DNA from: a bacterium
GTDB taxonomy: Bacteria; Chloroflexota; Anaerolineae; Caldilineales; Caldilineaceae
Direction: 5' to 3'
DNA length: 56,606 nucleotides
NCBI GenBank assembly: GCA_016124945.1
Contig: WGMT01000071.1
Span: forward strand, 1 to 56,606
The notes beneath the pieces were generated by a model, which was not told the DNA's origin, did no database searches, and was given only the letters and a program-made list of their open reading frames with translations. The translations under genes were made by a program, and so were the position numbers. Of the stretch, positions 32,646 through 41,326 are shown in pieces (position 1 is the first letter of the stretch; every line of letters begins with the position of its first letter).

Positions 32646-33668
32646 TTACTGAAATCCCTGCAAGAAACTCACCACATTTTCGCCCAACGCATGGACGGCG
32701 TAGCCGCCTTCCTGCACAAGGACAGTGGGCAGAGCGAGAGCGGCGAAGCGACGCCCCATCTGGCGGTAGGCGTCGGTGGTTAGTTTGAATTGACCCAGCG
32801 GATCGCCGTCGAAGGTGTCGAAACCGGCGGAGACGACAAGATGGGCCGGATCGAAGGCTGTCACCGCGGCCAGCGCTTCGTCGAGGACGGCGAGATAGCG
32901 GGCATCGTCAATGCCTTGGCCCAGGGCGAAGTTGAGCGTCGTCCCTGCGCCGTCGCCGTCGCCCCGTTCGTTGGCGTTGCCGAGAAAGTATGGGTATTCC
33001 CAGGCCGGATCGCCGTGAATCGACACAAAGAGCACGTCGCCACGGTCATAAAAGATACGCTGGGTGCCGTTGCCGTGGTGCACATCTACATCAACGATGG
33101 CGACACGTTTCTGCCGTCCTTGGGTGAGGAAATCGGCGGCAATGGCGGCGTTGTTGAGGAAGCAGTAGCCGCCCATCAGGTCCTGTGAGGCGTGGTGACC
33201 GGGCGGGCGACAGAGTGCGTAAGCAACCTGCTCGCCGCCGAGGACACGCTGTGCAGCGGTCAACGCGCAGTGGGCAGAAGACAGGATGGCGCCCCAACTC
33301 GTAGCGGTGATAGGGGCAGACAGGTCGAAGCAGTAGCGTGCTGCACGGGCATAGGGCGTGGCTGAGGCGCTGTCGATACCGGGGCGGGGGAAGGTGAAGG
33401 GAACGACCGCCGTTGGCGTTGCGCCTACTGCCACCCAGTCGGCGTAGATCGTCTGCAAGTGTTCGAGGTAGGCGCTGGTGTGGACGGCGCGGATAGGATC
33501 CAATCCAAAGTCGTTGGGCGGCGCGACGGGGCCGACGCCTGCGGCGGTGAGCGCAGCTAGAATTGTCTCGGCGCGTGCCGGCGATTCGGTGTAGGGGACC
33601 AATCCTTGTTCTAGAAATTCATGGGGGGGATTGTGTAGGCGGTGTTTGTCGGAGTAGATGGTGAGCAT
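32646..33668 (-). CDS. Histone deacetylase-like / acetylpolyamine amidohydrolase family protein
   Basis: This is an arginase-fold zinc deacetylase of 340 residues. PPGHHAS holds the catalytic His pair, DVDVHHGNGTQ the zinc Asp/His, SIHGDPAWEYPYF the substrate pocket and SAGFDTFDGDPLG the second metal Asp. Such bacterial proteins deacetylate polyamines or small acetylated amines. ATG at 33668 with AGGA eight bases away is preferred to an upstream TTG. It is probably in one transcript with the class II aldolase. Confidence 0.9.
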   Translation of the reverse strand: MLTIYSDKHRLHNPPHEFLEQGLVPYTESPARAETILAALTAAGVGPVAPPNDFGLDPIRAVHTSAYLEHLQTIYADWVAVGATPTAVVPFTFPRPGIDSASATPYARAARYCFDLSAPITATSWGAILSSAHCALTAAQRVLGGEQVAYALCRPPGHHASQDLMGGYCFLNNAAIAADFLTQGRQKRVAIVDVDVHHGNGTQRIFYDRGDVLFVSIHGDPAWEYPYFLGNANERGDGDGAGTTLNFALGQGIDDARYLAVLDEALAAVTAFDPAHLVVSAGFDTFDGDPLGQFKLTTDAYRQMGRRFAALALPTVLVQEGGYAVHALGENVVSFLQGFQ

Positions 33669-33851
33669 GGGCAAGATCCTGGTAGGCGATGACGGACGAT
33701 GGACAAATTGTCGGACGTGCCATCTGAAGTGTCAAGTGTGGCGTAGCGCGAGGGTGTATTTTATGTTGGACGCAGATAGTGCCAGGCACTGTCGACGCGC
33801 GCCCCGATATTGAATGTACCCACTCAATCGATAGCACCGTTCCCAAAAACA

Positions 33852-33882
33852 ACGCGCCACCCAATTGGGTGGCGCGTGTCTT
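33852..33882 (-). terminator. Rho-independent terminator of the ScyD-like gene
   Basis: ACGCGCCACCC (33852-33862), loop AATT and GGGTGGCGCGT (33867-33877) form a perfect 11-bp stem. Read on the minus strand it is followed by TTGTTTTT. It closes the ScyD-cytochrome transcript. Between it and the deacetylase (33669-33851) nothing else is seen. Confidence 0.85.
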
Positions 33883-33908
33883 AACATCTTTGCGTGCGTG
33901 TGACAGGG

Positions 33909-35189
33909 TTACGGCAGGAAGATGCGTACCACGAATCCCAACAGCCAGGCAACCAGGTTGGGGGCTGATTCACCACCGGTAACAGGCAGGACTTCGGGCA
34001 TGACCTCTTCGTCTTCGTCCGCCATGTTGTCCATGGCCTCGGGGACGGCAACACCGGCATAGGCCACCACCGCGCCTGAACCCGGTGCACCGAGACCGTT
34101 AATGGAGACATAGGCATCTCCCGCTTCGTTGAAGGCCACCGACGTGGGGAACGACAAGCCATCGATCACCACTTCGGAGACGTCATCAGCTTTGACACGG
34201 ACCACAGCGCCGCTATTGGGGGTGGGGCCTTCCTGGGTGAAGATGCCAAACTGCACTGCATACATCTCGCCGTCCGGTCCCCAGCGCAGATCGGTGAGCA
34301 TGGTCAGCCCGCCGGCGTAGTCGCTTACTTCACCGTCAGGCGTCACCTTCACGATCTTGGCAGAACCAGGCACAAAGGGCACGCCGGAAAGGTAGGAGAC
34401 GTAGGCATTGCCGGCTTCGTCGAAGATCACCGCCGTGGGCACGGCATCTGTAAGTAACTGGTTGCCGAGATCCGGACGGGGGAAGACGCCGGGGATGGGT
34501 TCAAACACAGCCACCAGCGAGACCTCACCGGTGGCCGGATCAACACGCAGGAGATCGTTTGCGCCTGCGTCGGCCACATAGAGCATGCCGTCGGGGCCGG
34601 GGGTAATGCCGTAGGGATGGGTGTCGAAAATTGCAGGATCTGGGTTATTGGTACGTTCAAAGTCCCACAAGTTGGCAACTTCCACCAGTGCGCCGTCTTC
34701 GAGCACAGCCACAGTGCCCATGAGATCAGGGGCCGGCTGCGTTGGATCGCCGATGCCCTGCCCGACAGTGACGTAAACTTTGCCGTCTAGCACAGCAACA
34801 CGACCGCCACCGATGCTTTCCGTAAAGATATCCACGGAAGGCACAGTCGCAACGATTTCCATCTCTCCCGTAGACAGGTCGATGCGGGCCAGTTGTCCAC
34901 TGTCTCCCATCTTCGCGACAATCGGCTCGCCTGAGGTTGAGATCCAAGGAACTTCCGTGTCACCGCCCAAACCGCTGTCGATGACCCAGACGGCGCCATC
35001 CTCGGCGACCCATACGCCTTGCGGTCCATGCAAACCAGTGCCGACGACTTCACCGCTGTCGGCGCTGATGGGTTCGTCCTGTGCGGCGGCGGTCAAGGCA
35101 AGGCCAAAAAGCAGACAGAGTGCAAGCAAAACACTACGCAGCGTGCGTGATACGGAACGGTCTACAGCGTTCAAAACGAACGGACTCAT
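33909..35189 (-). CDS. ScyD/ScyE-family secreted beta-propeller with LPVTG tail
   Basis: This is a 426-residue exported protein. An N-terminal signal (LLALCLLFGLALTAAAQ) is followed by repeated NHL/SMP-30-like blades (GPQGVWVAEDGAVWVIDSG, PYGITPGPDGMLYVADAG, PTSVAFNEAGDAYVSING), as in the ScyD/ScyE family. The C-terminus is an acidic linker, then LPVTGG, a hydrophobic segment and a final Arg-containing tail. This looks like a sortase-type or related surface-anchoring signal, odd for a group without a typical Gram-positive wall. A cytochrome c lipoprotein is encoded 63 bp upstream, so a redox role is possible but unproven. GAGGAG precedes the ATG. Confidence 0.85.
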   Translation of the reverse strand: MSPFVLNAVDRSVSRTLRSVLLALCLLFGLALTAAAQDEPISADSGEVVGTGLHGPQGVWVAEDGAVWVIDSGLGGDTEVPWISTSGEPIVAKMGDSGQLARIDLSTGEMEIVATVPSVDIFTESIGGGRVAVLDGKVYVTVGQGIGDPTQPAPDLMGTVAVLEDGALVEVANLWDFERTNNPDPAIFDTHPYGITPGPDGMLYVADAGANDLLRVDPATGEVSLVAVFEPIPGVFPRPDLGNQLLTDAVPTAVIFDEAGNAYVSYLSGVPFVPGSAKIVKVTPDGEVSDYAGGLTMLTDLRWGPDGEMYAVQFGIFTQEGPTPNSGAVVRVKADDVSEVVIDGLSFPTSVAFNEAGDAYVSINGLGAPGSGAVVAYAGVAVPEAMDNMADEDEEVMPEVLPVTGGESAPNLVAWLLGFVVRIFLP

Positions 35190-35252
35190 GGGTTCTTCTC
35201 CTCGTGGAAAGAATGTTGATTTGAGTACTTGATAGTGCTACGTCTTGCGGGA

Positions 35253-35777
35253 TTAAGGCACGGGTACAGCGGATTCCTCTCGTTGGTGAAGCAACAATTG
35301 CACAATAGATTCAACCTGTTCGGAAGGGAGGTGGGTAAAGGGAGGCATAGGATGGTGTGTTATCTGGTAAGCGCCTTCAACAAATGCAGTTGGATCCAGA
35401 ATACTCTCACGAATGAAGTCGGCTGCTGTGGTTGCGTTGCCTGTGTAGGCGGGATCCAACAGGCGCATTTCTGCCAGCAGGCCCATACCGTCTTGATTCG
35501 GCGCGAATTCGCCACGGGTGCCTGCAATGGTCAACGTATGGCAGACGCCACAATAGGCATCACGGTAGGCAGCGACGCCCTGCGCGATTTCTTCTTCAGT
35601 TAAGGGTGTCAGTGCGTGTGTTGCTTCGGTAGATGTCGCTTGTGAAGGGGTGGATGAAGATTGTTGAACTTCGATTTTTCGGAGGAGTGTAGCGATAGAC
35701 TGTGCATCGGCCGTACAACCGCCTAAAACAACGACGGCTGCGATCATCAAAAAACACTGTAGTGCAAAGCGCTGCAT
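35253..35777 (-). CDS. Cytochrome c lipoprotein (single haem)
   Basis: This is a 174-residue exported c-type cytochrome. The haem motif is CGVCH, and a likely axial Met lies in HHPMPPF. A signal peptide with VLGGC suggests lipid anchoring, followed by a Ser/Thr/Gln-rich linker. The start at 35777 has AGGA eight bases upstream; an ATG nine bases earlier is less well placed. It is first of a two-gene unit with the ScyD-like propeller and may take electrons from it; that is inference from adjacency. Confidence 0.87.
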   Translation of the reverse strand: MQRFALQCFLMIAAVVVLGGCTADAQSIATLLRKIEVQQSSSTPSQATSTEATHALTPLTEEEIAQGVAAYRDAYCGVCHTLTIAGTRGEFAPNQDGMGLLAEMRLLDPAYTGNATTAADFIRESILDPTAFVEGAYQITHHPMPPFTHLPSEQVESIVQLLLHQREESAVPVP

Positions 35778-35786
35778 TGTGAACAT

Positions 35787-36271
35787 CCTAACTAAATCGC
35801 TTGTTCAAGTGAGATGTAGTGGTCGAAATTGGAGGATGTTGCAAATCCCCCTAACCAGTGGGTCGCATCTGAAGGGAAACAGTTACCCAATCTAAACAAA
35901 AATGGCGGATAGAAAGCGAAATCGATTACAGGGAAGTAAAATGGGCCTGATGTGCAACAGATTTTTGACAACATAAAATGCTAAGGAAAATAGACTATAG
36001 CTTATTTTGTGCAGAGAAAACACCACCCTAATAGCGTAGATATCAGACATTCAGCAATTTGCGTATGGGGCATAGCCCAGTTACCACACGAGCAACCGAC
36101 AAACACTTACTCCAAGAATAATTCACTCTTACACCGCGCGAAACCGACTTTTCTTTTGACGGAGCTTGCCTTCGTTCGCCTTCTGGGTTAAATCTAGAGA
36201 TGTGATCAACGCGCCGAAAACCCCATCACAACCAGGGCCCGGTACGATGCTGGCACTCATTGAACAACGAT
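35787..36271. other. Gene-free divergent spacer
   Basis: This is about 485 bp between the divergent cytochrome c and heterodisulfide-reductase-like genes, more AT-rich than its flanks. No open frame with a ribosome site, RNA gene or repeat family was recognised on either strand. Promoters for both directions presumably lie here. Confidence 0.6.
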
Positions 36272-36305
36272 AAACCTGCCGGTTTTTTTGAAAACCGGCA
36301 GGTTT
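36272..36305 (+). promoter_or_regulatory. Perfect 15-bp hairpin in the leader of the HdrD-like gene
   Basis: AAACCTGCCGGTTTT (36272-36286) and AAAACCGGCAGGTTT (36291-36305) pair perfectly around TTTG. The hairpin ends five bases before the AAAGGA ribosome site, so it may act as an attenuator or mRNA stabiliser. No gene ends here that would need a terminator on the plus strand. Confidence 0.6.
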
Positions 36306-36322
36306 GGCAGAAAGGACACCCC

Positions 36323-38344
<2,022 letters not shown>

Positions 38345-38369
38345 TTTGGACGCGGATTTTTGGGATTTT

Positions 38370-38612
38370 TTAGGAGGAGCGATCTTCGAGGAGGAATTCG
38401 GTAGTCGTTGGGCTATTGGCAGCAGGGGTAAAGCGCCGGCGTCGAATGTCCAACAGCAGTTCCGCCTGCTGTTCTTGCCGACGTTCGATTTCGACTCCTT
38501 GTGTCAACATGGCAATTACTTGGGCGCTCAAAGAACGCTGGTTGAGCTGTGCCAGCATTTGGATGTCTGCGTATAGGGTTTCAGGTATGCTGCGGATGTG
38601 TAGTGTAGGCAT
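38370..38612 (-). CDS. FitA-like ribbon-helix-helix protein (solitary antitoxin-type)
   Basis: This is an 80-residue Arc/FitA-like DNA-binding protein. The N-terminal MPTLHIRSIPETLYADIQ and the following helices (NQRSLSAQVIAML) match FitA antitoxins of VapBC/FitAB modules. No PIN-domain toxin lies downstream; the next gene on that side is the convergent HdrD-like gene 25 bp away. It is therefore an orphan antitoxin or a stand-alone regulator. The ribosome site is weak. Confidence 0.78.
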   Translation of the reverse strand: MPTLHIRSIPETLYADIQMLAQLNQRSLSAQVIAMLTQGVEIERRQEQQAELLLDIRRRRFTPAANSPTTTEFLLEDRSS

Positions 38613-38694
38613 TGTGTCTGCTCTCAGAGCAAAAGGTTCTAGCTTATAGTCTGAAATATATCAAGACGTATTGCATAATGCAACACAGATCAAG

Positions 38695-38724
38695 AACCCG
38701 CCAGAAAATTCTGGCGGGTTTTCT
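38695..38724 (-). terminator. Palindromic terminator hairpin after the DUF805 gene
   Basis: AACCCGCCAGAA and TTCTGGCGGGTT (38695-38720) form a perfect 12-bp stem with loop AA. T residues follow on the plus side (TTTTCTGTT), fewer on the minus side. On the minus strand it would end the six-gene cluster starting at 46415. Confidence 0.65.
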
Positions 38725-38785
38725 GTTACTAGTGGCGGCATTCAAGTTTGCGGGAGTAAAGGCACAAGATATCGCTCAAACCACG

Positions 38786-39376
38786 TTAAGAGCGCTCAAT
38801 AATTTTCTTTTTAAGTGTTCGGTACTCTTCCTCGTCGATCAGTTGATCTTCGAGTAGTTTTGCCGCTTTTTCCAGCTCGATCTCTAAGCTGGACTTTGCA
38901 GTCTGGGACGATAGTATAGGTACCGCTGTAAGATTTGTTGTCGGTGAGAGCATAGGCTCTTGTACGGACGCAACTACAGAACTAACTGTTGGGAAAAGGT
39001 GTGGGTGTGTACGCTGCAAGCTGGACGTTTCCACAGGAGCAGAAGCTACTACCTTGGGGTTTGGTCCATACTTATTATCTCCAAGTTGACTGTCCTCAGC
39101 CCAGAAGACGATGTTGGCAATCGGCAACAGGATCCACCATCCGCTTCGTCCAGTATCATGCATGCGACGGACACCAACGGCTATTGTAGGTAACAGTACG
39201 GCCAATGAATACAGGTTTGCAAGGATAAGACCCGATTCGCCGAATAACACTCCGCTTAGAAAACCTACAACGAAACTTACCAGTAAGTTAATGAGTTGGA
39301 ACATCCAGAATTCCGTTCGGCGTGAACGTCCATTAAACTCTGCGTACTTCTTAAGAGCACTCAGATACCATTCCAT
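38786..39376 (-). CDS. DUF805 membrane protein with SHOCT domain (copy 2)
   Basis: This is a 196-residue protein. The N-terminal DUF805 region (about 1-105) begins WYLSALKKYAEFNGRSRRTEFW and has about three or four membrane helices with the conserved VRRMHDTGRSGWWIL motif. A Ser/Thr/Pro-rich linker leads to a C-terminal SHOCT motif (LIDEEEYRTLKKKI), a short oligomerisation domain. GAGGAG precedes the ATG. It is last in a minus-strand cluster headed by the radical SAM gene. Function unknown. A shorter relative is at 40742-41299. Confidence 0.87.
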   Translation of the reverse strand: MEWYLSALKKYAEFNGRSRRTEFWMFQLINLLVSFVVGFLSGVLFGESGLILANLYSLAVLLPTIAVGVRRMHDTGRSGWWILLPIANIVFWAEDSQLGDNKYGPNPKVVASAPVETSSLQRTHPHLFPTVSSVVASVQEPMLSPTTNLTAVPILSSQTAKSSLEIELEKAAKLLEDQLIDEEEYRTLKKKIIERS

Positions 39377-39473
39377 TGTTTGCTCCTCTGGCTAGTTACT
39401 ATCAGCAGTAGGTTCATAGATTGCGAAAATAAATCGTATTGGAAAGACATGCAGACGCACAGATCGTGTCCGT

Positions 39474-40706
39474 CTAGATAGATTTAAAACTTGCGCTCCT
39501 CACTGTTTGAACACCCTTTCCGGTCACGGCAACAACAAACAGCAAACCAAGCACAATGGCTAGCCCAGGAGTGTTAAAAGCTCGTGTTGTGACTTGCATC
39601 GACGGCAATGATGCGCCGTTCCAGGTAACTGTGTCTTCCAGGCGACGCCCGTTTGTCGTTACTGCACGACCAGGGGCATCGATTATATAGGTACTTCGGA
39701 CTGACACTTCTTCTTCGAAGAGCGAAATCGGCGATGCCTCGAACCTATACGTTGAATTCACAGTCCCTTCGACTCGGGTTACCGTGACTTCAGCAGTTTG
39801 ACCTGCATCCGAGGCGAGCCTTTGGTAAAGGGTGTCTAACTGCCAGCGACTTGAAAATGGCATTGAGACTTTGATCCATATGCGACCATTGCGGTCTTCT
39901 CTTTCAAAGGCATGCGAGGTCCAACCAAATCGATGTGCCACTTCACGAGCAACAGCAGAATCAATATTCACTGCCCCATAGTATGCGCGTAAACGTGTGT
40001 AGTCGGCCGGGAGAAAACCTAGCGATAGTGTATAAATCCCCGACATATTTCGGTTTAGCGTTATGATGTGCTCAAGTTCGAGCTCAGAGACCCGACGTAT
40101 TTCGGTAATCAGGCGATAGGGAGTATGCCGGTAGTAAGACAAATCCCAACTTACAGTTTGACCGTCAGACTGAATATCCCCATTTGTGTATATTATCGCT
40201 CCTGGTAAGCGTGTCCATTCAGTTACATCAACAGTCGACCAGGATGACGGCCAATCCGAAACACTTCCTGAAAGCCAAGTGCCTTCGAAAATGTACTGCG
40301 TGCGAAACAAATTACTATCTACAACAGTTTTAACATCTGGGTACTGGTCTTTTGGTAGAGCAATGTATTGCGTGACATAGTAGCTATCGTACTCGGCCAC
40401 ATCTTTAAACTGAGTAGTAACTCTCACGCGATGGTCATTGCCAATACGTGAATGTTCATATTTATAGTTGGCTGCACCGAACCCTTTAGCAATTTCTGAT
40501 GCAATGCTAGGTGTAGGGTCCCCGCCGTAGTAGTCTCGCATAGAGGCGTAGTCATACTGGTTATAGGTAAGGGCTACGACAAATACGCCTGATAGATCTT
40601 CATTAAATACAGCAAATCTATCAATGGACTCTGGTTGTACAGAGCAAGATGTCATCAGTAATATCAGCAGTAGCAAAGAAATGAATGAGGTAACCCTGGG
40701 AATCAT
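39474..40706 (-). CDS. Membrane-anchored lipoprotein with a duplicated LppM-like domain
   Basis: This is a 410-residue lipoprotein with the lipobox LMTSC at its N-terminus and one transmembrane helix near the C-terminus (LAIVLGLLFVVAVTG). The body contains two related halves: FNEDLSGVFVVALTYNQYDY...RDYYGG...SEIAKGFG and LNRNMSGIYTLSLGFLPADY...RAYYGA...REVAHRFG. This resembles an internally duplicated beta-rich LppM-type domain; the assignment is tentative. It lies in the radical SAM cluster, 35 bp after a DUF805 gene. More AT-rich than the flanking purine region. Confidence 0.75.
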   Translation of the reverse strand: MIPRVTSFISLLLLILLMTSCSVQPESIDRFAVFNEDLSGVFVVALTYNQYDYASMRDYYGGDPTPSIASEIAKGFGAANYKYEHSRIGNDHRVRVTTQFKDVAEYDSYYVTQYIALPKDQYPDVKTVVDSNLFRTQYIFEGTWLSGSVSDWPSSWSTVDVTEWTRLPGAIIYTNGDIQSDGQTVSWDLSYYRHTPYRLITEIRRVSELELEHIITLNRNMSGIYTLSLGFLPADYTRLRAYYGAVNIDSAVAREVAHRFGWTSHAFEREDRNGRIWIKVSMPFSSRWQLDTLYQRLASDAGQTAEVTVTRVEGTVNSTYRFEASPISLFEEEVSVRSTYIIDAPGRAVTTNGRRLEDTVTWNGASLPSMQVTTRAFNTPGLAIVLGLLFVVAVTGKGVQTVRSASFKSI

Positions 40707-40741
40707 GCCCCTAGACCCTTTCAGTGGTCACTTTAGCCATG

Positions 40742-41299
40742 CTAAATCTCTTTGAGCAGATGTTCTTTCGTTGTTAAGTATTCCTCGGTACTGATATCAC
40801 CAGCGTCCAGTTTTTGTTTTGCAGCAGCGAGTTGCTCTGACAGGCGAGAGACAATAGAAACGTCACCAGTATTATCTATAGCGTGGGAAAATACCGTCGA
40901 AGCACTTTCGTACTGTGCTGAAGAAATTGCCGGTGTGTTCACAACCTGCGCCGCAACATTTGATAGACTGGATGCTAGCCCAAAACGGTTTGCACTTGGT
41001 GAACCTTGCACAAATCCAAGTTCGATCAGCGTCCAAATCCATCCAACTACCGGCACAATAGAGAGGAGTATCCACCAAGCTGACTTATCGCGATCGTGCC
41101 AGCGTTTAACCTGTGTAGCGAAGATAGGCCACAGCATTGCCAGTTGAACTAGGGTTAACAACCTGCCTTCTGCTTCCATGGCAGTGTCTAGCAGATATGC
41201 AGCCAATAACACAAGCCCAGGAATCAGAATCCCGTAGACCCAGTAAGTTTGGCGGTCAATTCTACCCCTGAATAAATAGAAGATGTGACTGCGCTCCAT
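40742..41299 (-). CDS. DUF805 membrane protein with SHOCT-like C-terminus (copy 1)
   Basis: This is a 185-residue protein. The DUF805 part starts with IFYLFRGRIDRQTYW and contains VKRWHDRDKSAWWIL, with three to four helices. The C-terminal LDAGDISTEEYLTTKEHLL is SHOCT-like. A GAGAGG site precedes the ATG. It sits 27 bp after the large secreted-protein gene and 35 bp before the duplicated lipoprotein gene, so co-transcription is likely. Paralogue of the protein at 38786-39376. Confidence 0.85.
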   Translation of the reverse strand: MERSHIFYLFRGRIDRQTYWVYGILIPGLVLLAAYLLDTAMEAEGRLLTLVQLAMLWPIFATQVKRWHDRDKSAWWILLSIVPVVGWIWTLIELGFVQGSPSANRFGLASSLSNVAAQVVNTPAISSAQYESASTVFSHAIDNTGDVSIVSRLSEQLAAAKQKLDAGDISTEEYLTTKEHLLKEI

Positions 41300-41326
41300 C
41301 GACGTACCTCTCGACCAACCTGGATA

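Noticed and set aside
35900..36010. Short plus-strand frame of about 24 codons
   Set aside because: No ribosome site and no hydrophobic or motif content.
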